Below are positions 45,030 to 54,545 of a DNA stretch of 64,000 nt, piece by piece. The notes under the pieces are model-generated. The model was not told the DNA's origin. It worked only from the letters and a program-made list of their open reading frames with translations, and made no database searches. This DNA is from Niabella sp. (GTDB lineage: Bacteria; Bacteroidota; Bacteroidia; Chitinophagales; Chitinophagaceae): the NCBI GenBank assembly GCA_017744715.1, contig JAGIAT010000008.1:186001-250000 (forward strand), written 5' to 3'. Each line of letters starts with the position of its first letter. The first letter of the stretch is position 1. The position numbers and the translations under genes were made by a program.

Positions 45030-46751
45030 ATGAAACTAATGAATAGGAAACCGGTTTGGATCAGCTGTCTTGCATTGCTGGTGATTCTGGCAAACAGCAG
45101 CTGCAAGAAATTTTTAGACCGCGAAGTGGAGTCCAATTATAAGGAAGACGAGGTGTTTGTGAACTATGACCGGATGCAGCAGGCGGGCATTGGTGTATAT
45201 GCCTTCCTGTACAATCGTTTTGGTTTTCAGCGGATCGATAACGCCATGCTGGCTTCTGCCTGCGACGAAGCCGATCATGCGGTGCCGGCATCTGCCATCC
45301 AGAAATACAATACCGGTACCTGGACGGCCGCCTCCAACCCGGAAGATTGCTGGGCCTTTTTTTACCAGGGCATCCGCAGGGCCAATCTGTTTCTGGAAAA
45401 CTCCGTCAACTACAAACAGATCATCTATCGGGATACATTGGATCCCGCCAATAAAAGCAGTTATGAGGCCAATGTGAAAGATATCGCCTGGCTGCGCGCA
45501 GAAGTGCGCCTGTTGCGGGCCCTGTATTATTTTGAGCTCATCAAGCGGTATGGCGGTGTACCGCTGGTGGATAAATCTACTTATTCGGATGAAGAGCTGA
45601 AACTGTTCAAACGGAAAACATTTGATGAATGTGCCGGCTTTATAAAGGCAGAATGCGACAGCGTATACCCGCAATTAAAAGATTCCTGGGTGGGCTTCTC
45701 CTCAGATAAATGGAGGGGAAGGATCACACAGGGCGTAGCGCTGGCATTGAAGGCGCGTTTGTTGTTGTACGCGGCCAGTCCGTTGAACAATCCTTCCAAT
45801 GATCCTGCAAAATGGATCGCTGCCGCAAAAGCTGCACAGGAGATCATCGCATTGGGGAAATATGGATTACATAATAGTTACAGCGGCTTGTTCCGACTGG
45901 GTAATGGAGCTGATGGAAATACAGAAGTGATCTTTGCCATACAGGGCTGGGCCCGTAATGATTTTGAGCGGATGAACTACCCGGTGGGGTACAGCCAGGG
46001 CGGAGAAGGCAGCACCTGTCCTTCTCAAAACCTGGTAGATGCCTATGAGATGAAGGCCACCGGTATGGGAATCGGCGAGCCCGGGTCGGGTTATGATCCG
46101 GCCAATCCTTATGCCGGAAGAGATCCGCGGCTGGGTATGTCGGTCCTTACCAATAATACCACCTTCAAAAACCGCCCGGTAGAAAGCTGGGTAGGCGGGC
46201 TGGATGGTTTGGGCAAGCTCAACGCCACAACAACGGGCTATTATTTACGCAAGTTTATAGATGAGGGGCTTGACCTGGAAAAGAACACCAGCAGTGTACA
46301 TACCTGGGTATTGTTCCGGTATGCAGAAATTTTACTGGATTATGCCGAAGCCATGAATGAAGCGTATGGGCCCGAAGCATCCAGTGGGTATTCTATGACG
46401 GCGAAAGCTGCGGTAGACCGTGTACGGCAGCGATCAGGTGTGGGCATGCCCCTGCTGCCGCCCGGTCTTTCAAAAGATGAAATGCGGGCACGCATCCGGA
46501 ATGAACGCCGCGTGGAGCTGGCATTTGAAGAGCATCGTTTTTTTGATGTGCGGAGATGGAAAATTGCGGAGCAAACAGAGAACCTGCCGCTGATGGCCAT
46601 GCAGATCACAAAAACACCGGAAGGATCATTCAAATACCTGGTGCGGAAGGCAGAGGATCGCGTGTTTCAGCCGCGTATGTACTGGTATCCCATTCCGGAA
46701 CAGGAAGTGTTAAAAAGTAACGGTAATCTTACACAGAGTCCGGGCTGGTAA
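45030..46751 (+). CDS. RagB/SusD family lipoprotein (second copy)
   Basis: This 573-residue protein is the SusD partner of the second SusC. The signal has LALLVILANSSCKKFLD with the lipobox Cys; TPR-like helices include LRAEVRLLRALYYFELIKR near 150-170, KARLLLYAASPLNNP near 240, and the C-terminal RNERRVELAFEEHRFFDVRR near 490, ending in NGNLTQSPGW. All family parts are present. It starts 11 bp after its susC, so translation is probably coupled. It is followed by a 120-bp gap before the SusE-like gene. Confidence 0.95.
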   Translation: MKLMNRKPVWISCLALLVILANSSCKKFLDREVESNYKEDEVFVNYDRMQQAGIGVYAFLYNRFGFQRIDNAMLASACDEADHAVPASAIQKYNTGTWTAASNPEDCWAFFYQGIRRANLFLENSVNYKQIIYRDTLDPANKSSYEANVKDIAWLRAEVRLLRALYYFELIKRYGGVPLVDKSTYSDEELKLFKRKTFDECAGFIKAECDSVYPQLKDSWVGFSSDKWRGRITQGVALALKARLLLYAASPLNNPSNDPAKWIAAAKAAQEIIALGKYGLHNSYSGLFRLGNGADGNTEVIFAIQGWARNDFERMNYPVGYSQGGEGSTCPSQNLVDAYEMKATGMGIGEPGSGYDPANPYAGRDPRLGMSVLTNNTTFKNRPVESWVGGLDGLGKLNATTTGYYLRKFIDEGLDLEKNTSSVHTWVLFRYAEILLDYAEAMNEAYGPEASSGYSMTAKAAVDRVRQRSGVGMPLLPPGLSKDEMRARIRNERRVELAFEEHRFFDVRRWKIAEQTENLPLMAMQITKTPEGSFKYLVRKAEDRVFQPRMYWYPIPEQEVLKSNGNLTQSPGW

Positions 46752-46871
46752 GTGTTAAGGATAACGGGCGTCAATGGTGTGTGTGAACCATTAGGGTTAT
46801 TAAGATCTTAATGGCCCTTAATACTTAATGTTTTTAAGCGGTACTTAATGAATTTTTAAAATAGGCTCTTT

Positions 46872-48479
46872 ATGAAAAGAAGATATTATACAGTCTTTAT
46901 TACGCTGAACCTGTTGTGGCTGCTTGTTGCCTGTAACAGGGCGCTCACATTCCCTGAGGGAGATAGTTTGCCATTACCGGAACTGGAAGGCGCTACCGCC
47001 CGGTTGCACTGGATCGGGCCGAAATACAAGGTAGCGGTACAGGCGATGATGAAGGATGAAAAAGGAATTAAAACGGTGCAGATGAAGAACGGTGAATGGC
47101 AGCTGGATACGGTTTTTAACGTAGGAAACCAGCCGTCGTTTTCCATACAGGACAGCTTCCTGGTGCCAAAGGATCTGAATCCTACACAACATACGCTGGA
47201 GTTCCGGATTACGAATAGCCAGGGTGGTTTGATCAGGAAATATGTAACAGTGGAAGACCTTTCTTCCGAAAACCTTATTGCCGGTTATAACCCGGATGAA
47301 CTGCCGCCGGATATCAAGGTTGTAAAGCCTACGGTGACCAAATTCCTGGGATTTTCAGCCGCACCCATTAAAGTTGATTTTGAAGCAACCGTCAGCGACC
47401 TGGAAATTAGCAGCATAGAACTCAAACTTTGGGGTGAGGCCGCAGACGGCCAGGCGGTGAATCTTTCTGAAACCATTAACCCAACAGATGAGGCCGCAAA
47501 AAAACAATATACATTGATAAAGAGCCTGGAGGTGCCGGCCGGAAAACCGGGGTTGTACCAGTACATCATCCGTTCAACGGATGCAAGCGGCAACAAAAAA
47601 ACAGTTGGAGGTGAAGTTAGTGTGGGGTATCCCGATCGTCTTTATTTATCCGATGCGCTGAACGCTGCCGAGGTAACGGCACAGGGATACGACCAGGCCG
47701 GAGCTTGCCGGGGCATCGGTACTATTTATTCAATGAAAAAACAGGGAACCAATACCTTCCTGATCGATTATTATTATCCGGCGTCGGGAACGGACAATAT
47801 CCGGTTCATCGCATTCATGGGGAACGACAAACCATTTAACAATACCGGTGGTACGCAGGCAGGGATCAATTATACCCTGGATGGGGGAAATGTTATCGGC
47901 TCAAGTTCAGCGGCACCGGGCAAGCTTACTGTGAACCTGCAGGAGGCCGGCTTTAAGCTGCCGGTCACGCAGAGGGGGTATTATCATATCGCTGTTGATA
48001 TGACGAACCGTACCATAACTGCAACACCGTATACGCCCACATTGCCGGTGGATGCAACAAAGTATCCGGGTTGGTCCGATGCCAGTCCCTGGGAATATAT
48101 TTCAGTGACCGGGCCTACTATTACCGGAAGTGCCGGTGGCTGGACGGAAGCAGGAACTTCACCCAAATTAGTACGGGATCCGGGTAATAAATATTTATTT
48201 AGCGGTACTTTTCAAACCACCGGAGGCTCTTCAAACATGAGCCTGAATGCGCCGCTGGCTGTTTTGGGCGGGGATGTATGGGGTAAGGGATGGTTTCGCC
48301 TGGCGGCGGCACGTACAGCGATGAAAGATGATTATGGTGATTTGATCACCACCGTGGGTGCGGTAGGGGCCAGTTCCGGTGGTGCCAACTGGGGCTTTTC
48401 AACCAGTCCGGCTGGTACCTACAAAGCGTCTTATGACCTGGTGCTGCAGCGGTTCCGGATCGTAAGAACGGGGAATTAA
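46872..48479 (+). CDS. SusE/SusF-like outer membrane glycan-binding lipoprotein
   Basis: This 535-residue protein has the lipobox LLWLLVACNRALTF and so is anchored in the outer membrane, probably surface-exposed. The mature part has an N-terminal Ig-like domain (about 35-135), a middle domain (about 145-255) and two C-terminal beta domains of the SusE/F starch-binding kind (FLIDYYYPASGTDNIRFIAF near 295, KYLFSGTFQTTGGSSNMSLN near 440). Position directly after susC-susD fits the SusE/F slot, where such proteins hold the glycan at the cell surface. Sequence likeness to known SusE is only general. A tandem repeat follows its stop. Confidence 0.7.
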   Translation: MKRRYYTVFITLNLLWLLVACNRALTFPEGDSLPLPELEGATARLHWIGPKYKVAVQAMMKDEKGIKTVQMKNGEWQLDTVFNVGNQPSFSIQDSFLVPKDLNPTQHTLEFRITNSQGGLIRKYVTVEDLSSENLIAGYNPDELPPDIKVVKPTVTKFLGFSAAPIKVDFEATVSDLEISSIELKLWGEAADGQAVNLSETINPTDEAAKKQYTLIKSLEVPAGKPGLYQYIIRSTDASGNKKTVGGEVSVGYPDRLYLSDALNAAEVTAQGYDQAGACRGIGTIYSMKKQGTNTFLIDYYYPASGTDNIRFIAFMGNDKPFNNTGGTQAGINYTLDGGNVIGSSSAAPGKLTVNLQEAGFKLPVTQRGYYHIAVDMTNRTITATPYTPTLPVDATKYPGWSDASPWEYISVTGPTITGSAGGWTEAGTSPKLVRDPGNKYLFSGTFQTTGGSSNMSLNAPLAVLGGDVWGKGWFRLAAARTAMKDDYGDLITTVGAVGASSGGANWGFSTSPAGTYKASYDLVLQRFRIVRTGN

Positions 48480-48512
48480 GAGGGGCAAGCTTTTCCTGGC
48501 TGGTGAACGCGA

Positions 48513-48773
48513 ATGTTTTGATGTGTATTAGTTCTGCGGAAGATCAGCGTGATCTGCGGGCGCTTTTCCCCGCTGATGAGCGCAGATTGTTTTCCGCTGA
48601 AGAACGCGGATGTTTTGATGTGTATTAGTTCTGCGGAAGATCGGCGCGATCTGCGGGCGCTTTTTCCCGCTGATGTACGCAGATTGTTTTCCGCTGATGA
48701 GCGCAGATGTTTTGATGTGTATCAGTTCTGCGGAAGATCGGCGCGATCTGCGGGGGCTTTTCCCGCTGATGTA
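48513..48773. repeat. 97-bp tandem repeat, 2.7 copies
   Basis: The word ATGTTTTGATGTGTAT starts at 48513, 48610 and 48707, an exact 97-bp period; copies differ at a few bases only (for example GATCAGCGTGATC and GATCGGCGCGATC). Each unit contains a GATCnGCGnGATC palindrome and a doubled CGCTGATGAGCGCAGAT-type block, typical of decayed Bacteroidota intergenic repeats. It fills the 314-bp gap between the SusE-like and GH30 genes. A 75-codon frame through it is an effect of the repetition. Confidence 0.9.
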
Positions 48774-48793
48774 TAACCTGAATATGTAATCGG

Positions 48794-50419
48794 ATGAAAT
48801 TTTTTAAGAACAGATCGGAAAGTAAACAAGCGATAAAAAGAATAGTAAAGAAAGCCGGTTGTGTCTTTGTATTGACGCACATCCTCCCGCTTCTTTGGGC
48901 CTGCGATAAAAAGCCTGCCGGGAAAGAACCCGGTGCCATTAAGCCTCCGGAAAAAATAACGGTGACTATTTATCCTTCGCAGGAGCAGCAAACCATGCAC
49001 AGCTTTGGGGCTTCCGACTGCTGGACGGCAAAGTTCATCGGCAACTGGCAGGATGAACAGAAAAAGAACAAAATTGCCGACCTGCTCTTTAGCATGGATA
49101 CGTTAAAAGACGGAAGTCCTGCGGGTATCGGCCTCTCATTGTGGCGGTTTAACATCGGCAGCGGAAGTTTTGAACAGGGCGCTGCAAGCAATATAAAGGA
49201 CGAGTGGCGGAGAGAGGAGTGCTTTCTGAATGCTGATGGTACGTACGACTGGAGCAAACAAAAAGGCCAGCAATGGTTTTTAGAAGCGGCGAAAAAACGC
49301 GGCGTTGCCTATACGCTGGGTTTTTCGCTTACACCGCCGGTTTTTATGACGCAGAACGGCAAAGCTTACAATGCTTCCGGTGGCACGCAGATGAACATAA
49401 AGGACGGGATGATGGATGATTATGCCGGTTTTTTAGCAAAAGTGACGGAGCACCTTAAGTTTAATTTTCTGAGCCCGGTAAATGAGCCGCAATGGAAATG
49501 GGGAAAAGCAGATGGCGCCGGCCAGGAAGGTACCCAGGCCCTCAATACGGAGACCGCTGCCCTGGTAAAGGCCATTGCGCCAAAGATGGGCAATACGAAT
49601 GCAAAGATCGTGGTGGGTGAAGCCGGACAGTGGGATTATATCTTTGGAAAAAATGAAGCAGGTTCCGGTGATCAGGCCCGCCAGTTTTTTACACCGGGAA
49701 CCCCCACCTATATCGGCGGCCTGCCGCAGGTTGCCGGCATTATCTCCGCACACAGTTATTTTACAACCTGCCCGGACGCAACAGCTATTGCTATACGGCA
49801 GCAGGTGCATTCAGTAGCACAGCAACTCGCGCCCTTACAGACATGGCAAACAGAATTTGGTATCCTTGGCAATATCTGTAATCAATACAAGGGCGCACCG
49901 CGCAATACCGGTATCGATTACGGTCTTTATGTTGCCAAAGTGATCCATTATGATCTTACCGTTGCCAATACCACGTCCTGGCAATGGTGGCTGGCCATGA
50001 GCCCTTATGATTATAGTGATGCGCTGGTTTACATCAATGCGCCCTCCGGTAAGATCGATGTGCCGGGGTGCAAAACAGACGGCATCGTTTCAGACTCCAA
50101 ACAACTTTGGGCCTTTGGCAACTTCGCCCGTTTTGTACGGCCGGGAATGCAGCGGATTGCAGCAACAGTATCCGGGAAGACAGATACAGAGAACATCCTG
50201 GTATCAGCCTATAAAGACGCGAATACAAAGCAGGCGGTTGTGGTATTGATCAATCCGCTGGACCAGGAGCAGACCGTACAATTAAAGGGTATAGCAAATG
50301 GCCCGCTTACAACTTATACCACAGATGGTACACGCAACCTGAAACATGCAGTGGTAAAGGCGGGCGAAATAAGTCTCCCCTCCAAATCAGTAATAACCAT
50401 AACCGGCATGTACCGGTAA
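48794..50419 (+). CDS. Glycoside hydrolase family 30 lipoprotein (endo-beta-1,6-galactanase-like)
   Basis: This 541-residue enzyme is anchored by a lipobox (ILPLLWACDKK). The (beta/alpha)8 GH30 core is clear: MHSFGASDCWTAKFIG near 72, GIGLSLWRFNIGSGSFEQG near 113, acid/base Glu231 in SPVNEPQWKWG, and nucleophile Glu354 in WQTEFGILGN; the typical beta-sandwich follows to the end. The pattern recalls GH30 endo-beta-1,6-galactanases more than glucosylceramidases, but a beta-1,6-glucanase or other specificity is possible. It lies 23 bp before the GH2 gene. A retaining exo- or endo-cleavage on the surface or in the periplasm is expected. Confidence 0.85.
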   Translation: MKFFKNRSESKQAIKRIVKKAGCVFVLTHILPLLWACDKKPAGKEPGAIKPPEKITVTIYPSQEQQTMHSFGASDCWTAKFIGNWQDEQKKNKIADLLFSMDTLKDGSPAGIGLSLWRFNIGSGSFEQGAASNIKDEWRREECFLNADGTYDWSKQKGQQWFLEAAKKRGVAYTLGFSLTPPVFMTQNGKAYNASGGTQMNIKDGMMDDYAGFLAKVTEHLKFNFLSPVNEPQWKWGKADGAGQEGTQALNTETAALVKAIAPKMGNTNAKIVVGEAGQWDYIFGKNEAGSGDQARQFFTPGTPTYIGGLPQVAGIISAHSYFTTCPDATAIAIRQQVHSVAQQLAPLQTWQTEFGILGNICNQYKGAPRNTGIDYGLYVAKVIHYDLTVANTTSWQWWLAMSPYDYSDALVYINAPSGKIDVPGCKTDGIVSDSKQLWAFGNFARFVRPGMQRIAATVSGKTDTENILVSAYKDANTKQAVVVLINPLDQEQTVQLKGIANGPLTTYTTDGTRNLKHAVVKAGEISLPSKSVITITGMYR

Positions 50420-50442
50420 TAACAGCAACTTTTTTTGAGCAG

Positions 50443-53223
50443 ATGATGAAAAGGATTTCCGTTTATTGGATGACAGCAGTATTACTGGGCATGGGGTTTA
50501 CCGCACTGGCACAGCAAGGTAAAGATGCCTTCCGTAAAACATTAGGGTTGGAAGGGGTGTGGAAGTTTAAACTGGATCCCTTTGAAACAGGAGTAAACAG
50601 CAATGGCGTGCAGTTGTTGCCATCGCTGGCAGAAACGATCACATTGCCTGGTTCCACCGATCAGGCAGGCAAAGGCTATAAGACACAGGGCATGACCTCG
50701 CTGCGTCTGACACGTGCATTTGAATACAAGGGCATTGCCTGGTATGAAAAAGAGATCGAAGTGCCGGAGCAGTGGAAAGATAAGGAGATAGAGTTGTTTC
50801 TCGAACGGGCGCACTGGCAAACCGATGTATGGGTCAACGACCGGCGGGCAGGTAAGCGGGAAAGTCTTTCCGTACCACACCGGTATCTAATCACATCGCT
50901 GCTGCAGCCCGGCAAGAAAAATAAAATAAGGATCCGGGTCAACAATGACAAGATCTACGATATTGAATATGCACATGCCATCAGCGCGGAAACGCAAACC
51001 AACTGGAATGGGATCATTGGAAAAATAGAACTGCGTGCGTTTGATAAAGTACATATTGCCGGTATACAGGCGTATCCGGATGCAGCAAAGGGAACGGTAA
51101 CGTTGAAGATCGATATTCAAAACAGCAACCGTAAATCCGTTGAAGGCACCATACGGTGTAACGGTGCTGTGGAACATACTGCAATGCCGCAACAGGTTCC
51201 GGAACGAAGCTTCCGTTTCTCCGGGGCAGATTCCCTGATAACCGTTACGGCGGAAATGCCGCTGGGAACACCGGTTCGGTTATGGGATGAATTTAGTCCC
51301 GCATTGTACCGGTTGCAGCTGACATTGAATGCCACCGGAAATGCACAGCAATATAATGATGAAGCCGAAGTAACCTTCGGTGTGCGCGATCTTGCAACGC
51401 AGGGTACCCGTTTTGTTTTTAACGGCAAACCTGCATTTATCAGGGGCACGGTGAACTCTTCGGAGTTTCCGCTCACCGGGTATCCGCCGGCGGATAAGGA
51501 GGAGTGGATCCGGATCTTTACCACCTGTAAAAATTATGGATTAAACGCGATGCGCTTTCATACCTGGTGCCCGCCGGAAGCGGCTTTTGAGGCAGCAGAT
51601 GAACTGGGCTTTTACCTGCAGGTAGAAAATCCTGATTGGCGGTTTACCATTGGTAAGGACAGTGCCGTAAATGGATTCTTGCGCAGAGAGGGAGAAGCCA
51701 TTTTAAATGCCTATGGCAACCACCCGTCATTTATCATGTTTTGCGAAGGTAATGAGCTGGTAGGTCCGGCTGTAAAAGAATTCCTGACGGTGCAGGTTAC
51801 GCACTGGAAACAATTGGATCCGCGCCGGCTTTACACCGGAAGTGCAGCGTACCCGCTTATTGATGCGAATGATTATCATGTACTGTATGGCGCGCGACCG
51901 CACCGCTGGAAGGAAGGACTCAAAAGCCGGTTCAATGTAAAGGCACTGGATACCCGTTATGATTATTCGGATTATGTAGTCAAGAACAAAGTACCCATGA
52001 TCACGCATGAGATCGGTCAGTGGTGCGTGTATCCCAACTTTAAAGAAATTCCGAAATATACCGGTGTATTGAAACCGTATAATTATGAACTGTTCCGCGA
52101 GTTGTTGCGCGAGCGCAATATGCTGGACCAGGCGGAAGATTTTATGATGGCCTCCGGAAAGTTCCAGGTCATCCAGAAAAAAGAAGAAGTAGAGTCTTAC
52201 CTGCGTACCCCCGGACTGGGTGGTTATCACATGTTGCAATTGAATGATTTTCCGGGTCAGGGTACCGCACCGGTAGGCGTGGTGGATATCTTCTGGGATC
52301 CCAAGCCTTACACCACAGCGGCGGCTTTCCGCAGATTTCAAAATACAAGGGTGCCGTTATTAAGAACGGATGGTTTTACCTGGACGAATGCACAAACCTT
52401 TACCGCAACGGCGCAGTTTGCCAATTTCGACAGTGCTGCATTGAAAGGTGCCATTGCGGAATGGTGGCTCCGCTTTCCGGATGGTACGGTATATGCATCG
52501 GGAAGTTTTGCCCCGGCTGATATACCGGTGGGCAGTCCGTTCACGCTGGGGGAGATCGCCGTTCCGCTGGATAAGATCAAAACGGCTGTACAATTAAAAC
52601 TTACGATCGGCATTCGGGGTACAACTTGTAGCAATGACTGGAATGTATGGGTATATCCGCAAAAACAACCGGAGGTGGATCCGGGTAAGGTGTTGATAGC
52701 CGATAGCTGGAATGAGCGGGTGGCAGCTGTTTTGGAGAAAGGAGGTAATGTGTTGTTGCTGGCCGATACGGCAAAAGTGAATACCGATGCGGCACCCGGG
52801 TTTTCGGGCATTTCCTGGAATACGGTTTGGTCTGGTATGCCGCCGAACCTGCTGGGCATCCTTTGTGATCCGCAGCATCCGGCATTGCAGTACTTCCCAA
52901 CGGCCTTTCATTCCGACTGGCAGTGGTGGGACCTGGTGGCCCACTCAAGACCCATGGTGCTGGAACATTTCCCGTATGGGTTTAAACCCCTGGTACAGAT
53001 GATCCCCGACTGGAACAATCCCCGTAAGATCAGCCTGTTGTTTGAAGCACGCGTGGGTAAAGGCAAATTGCTGGTTTCGGCCATCGATCTGAAACACCAG
53101 CTGGATCAGCGTCCGGTGGCAAGGCAATTGTTGTACAGCCTGAAGAAGTATATCGGCAGCGATGCATTTGCGCCAACAGAAGAGCTGTCCCCGGCATTGT
53201 TACACCAGTTGTTCAAAAAATAA
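50443..53223 (+). CDS. Glycoside hydrolase family 2 enzyme (beta-galactosidase/glucuronidase-like), first copy
   Basis: This 926-residue enzyme has a signal (AVLLGMGFTALAQQ), an N-terminal jelly-roll sugar-binding domain (about 30-200, with FLERAHWQTDVWVNDRRAG), an Ig-like domain, the TIM barrel, and a C-terminal extension of more than 250 residues. Catalytic residues: acid/base Glu438 in FCEGNELVG and nucleophile Glu523 in THEIGQWCVYPN. The barrel motif MRFHTWCPPEAAFEAADELG is typical (shown within limit). It is a paralogue of the GH2 at 61516; both share a C-terminal block with QHPALQ-FPTAFHSDWQ. Specificity among galactose, glucuronic acid or arabinose is open. Periplasmic. Confidence 0.88.
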   Translation: MMKRISVYWMTAVLLGMGFTALAQQGKDAFRKTLGLEGVWKFKLDPFETGVNSNGVQLLPSLAETITLPGSTDQAGKGYKTQGMTSLRLTRAFEYKGIAWYEKEIEVPEQWKDKEIELFLERAHWQTDVWVNDRRAGKRESLSVPHRYLITSLLQPGKKNKIRIRVNNDKIYDIEYAHAISAETQTNWNGIIGKIELRAFDKVHIAGIQAYPDAAKGTVTLKIDIQNSNRKSVEGTIRCNGAVEHTAMPQQVPERSFRFSGADSLITVTAEMPLGTPVRLWDEFSPALYRLQLTLNATGNAQQYNDEAEVTFGVRDLATQGTRFVFNGKPAFIRGTVNSSEFPLTGYPPADKEEWIRIFTTCKNYGLNAMRFHTWCPPEAAFEAADELGFYLQVENPDWRFTIGKDSAVNGFLRREGEAILNAYGNHPSFIMFCEGNELVGPAVKEFLTVQVTHWKQLDPRRLYTGSAAYPLIDANDYHVLYGARPHRWKEGLKSRFNVKALDTRYDYSDYVVKNKVPMITHEIGQWCVYPNFKEIPKYTGVLKPYNYELFRELLRERNMLDQAEDFMMASGKFQVIQKKEEVESYLRTPGLGGYHMLQLNDFPGQGTAPVGVVDIFWDPKPYTTAAAFRRFQNTRVPLLRTDGFTWTNAQTFTATAQFANFDSAALKGAIAEWWLRFPDGTVYASGSFAPADIPVGSPFTLGEIAVPLDKIKTAVQLKLTIGIRGTTCSNDWNVWVYPQKQPEVDPGKVLIADSWNERVAAVLEKGGNVLLLADTAKVNTDAAPGFSGISWNTVWSGMPPNLLGILCDPQHPALQYFPTAFHSDWQWWDLVAHSRPMVLEHFPYGFKPLVQMIPDWNNPRKISLLFEARVGKGKLLVSAIDLKHQLDQRPVARQLLYSLKKYIGSDAFAPTEELSPALLHQLFKK

Positions 53224-53237
53224 ATTGGGAGAAAGGC

Positions 53238-54512
53238 ATGAAGCGTTGTTTTAAGAAGATTTTAATCGGTAGTTACCTTTTGTTATTGGCAGCAGCACCA
53301 TTATCGGTAAAGGCCCAGAAACAGCGCCGGGTACAACCGCGCGCGGAGGTGCAGGCGATGGTGACAGAAAGCTTACAGGCTTCCGTGCACCAGTATCACT
53401 ATTTAAAACAACAGCTAAAGCCGGATCAGTGGCCCCGGACCTTTGAGAACGGGAAGTTACAGACAGTAACGCCCTATGCGTGGACGGGCGGCTTTTATCC
53501 CGGCGGCCTATTGTATCTCTATGAATTTTCGCACGATCATAATTTATTGAAAGAGGCCAGGGCCAGACTGGAAAAGATGGAACCGCTGAAAACGGTAACG
53601 GCGCATCACGATCTCGGATTTATGATGTATTGCAGTTTTGGGAATGCGTACCGCTTATTTGAAAAGCCGGAGTATAAAGCGATCCTGGTGCGTTCCGCGC
53701 AATCGCTGGCCCGTCGCTTTGATCCGCGGGTAGGCTGCATCCAATCCTGGGATCAGGTAAAATCCCTGGATGGGAAGCGGCTGCTGAAATTCCCGGTGAT
53801 CATCGATAATATGATGAACCTGGAACTGTTGTTCTTTGCCTCAAAAGCAACGGGGGAGCCACTTTATAAAGATATAGCAATCAAACATGCAGAGATGACC
53901 ATGAAGAATCATGTGCGTCCTGATTTCAGCTGCTATCATGTGGTAGACTACGATGTAGAAACCGGCGCGGTAAAGAGCCGGGAAACACAGCAGGGATTCT
54001 CCGATAACTCCGCCTGGTCGCGTGGTCAGGCCTGGGGCATCTATGGGTTTACCATGGTATACCGCGAAACAAAGGATGCCCGCTTTTTACAAACCGCTAA
54101 AGGCATGGCCGATTTTTTCCTGAACCATCCCAACCTGCCAAAGGATAAGATCCCTTATTGGGATTTTAATGTAGGGCAGGCGGGCTTTGATCCGCCCTGG
54201 AACTTCGATCCGTTGAAATATCAGCCGGTTCCGCGGGATGCTTCAGCGGCGGCAATCACTGTATCTGCATTACTGGAGCTGGCCGGATATGTGGATCGTA
54301 AGACGGGCGACCGTTACCAGCGCACGGCAGAAGCCATGCTGCAATCACTGTCATCACCGGCTTATCGTGCAGTAACAGGAGAGAACGGCGGGTTTGTCCT
54401 CAAACATGCATCAGGTGGCGTACCGGGAAATATTGAGGTGGATGTGCCGTTGATTTACGCAGACTATTATTATCTTGAAGCGCTTATGCGTTACCGGGCG
54501 CTCAAAAAATAG
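53238..54512 (+). CDS. GH88 unsaturated glucuronyl hydrolase, first copy
   Basis: GH88 enzymes hydrate and so release the 4,5-unsaturated uronic acid left at chain ends by lyases. This 424-residue protein has a signal (LLLLAAAPLSVKAQ), the alpha/alpha barrel, and the two catalytic Asp: Asp125 in HHDLGFMMYCSFGN and Asp190 in VIIDNMMNLELL. RGQAWGIYGFTMVYRET and DVPLIYADYYYLEAL follow as usual. It has two loops missing from the second copy (around residues 175-187 and 310-325, the latter with FDPPWNFDPLKYQP), both likely near the active site. It starts 14 bp after the GH2 gene and precedes the PL8 lyase that would make its substrate. Confidence 0.92.
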   Translation: MKRCFKKILIGSYLLLLAAAPLSVKAQKQRRVQPRAEVQAMVTESLQASVHQYHYLKQQLKPDQWPRTFENGKLQTVTPYAWTGGFYPGGLLYLYEFSHDHNLLKEARARLEKMEPLKTVTAHHDLGFMMYCSFGNAYRLFEKPEYKAILVRSAQSLARRFDPRVGCIQSWDQVKSLDGKRLLKFPVIIDNMMNLELLFFASKATGEPLYKDIAIKHAEMTMKNHVRPDFSCYHVVDYDVETGAVKSRETQQGFSDNSAWSRGQAWGIYGFTMVYRETKDARFLQTAKGMADFFLNHPNLPKDKIPYWDFNVGQAGFDPPWNFDPLKYQPVPRDASAAAITVSALLELAGYVDRKTGDRYQRTAEAMLQSLSSPAYRAVTGENGGFVLKHASGGVPGNIEVDVPLIYADYYYLEALMRYRALKK

Positions 54513-54545
54513 GAGGCAGTGCTTTTTGATTACAGAAAATAAGAT

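Noticed and set aside
48549..48776. 75-codon plus-strand frame with repeated residues
   Set aside because: It is produced by the 97-bp tandem repeat and does not keep a frame from copy to copy, since 97 is not divisible by three.
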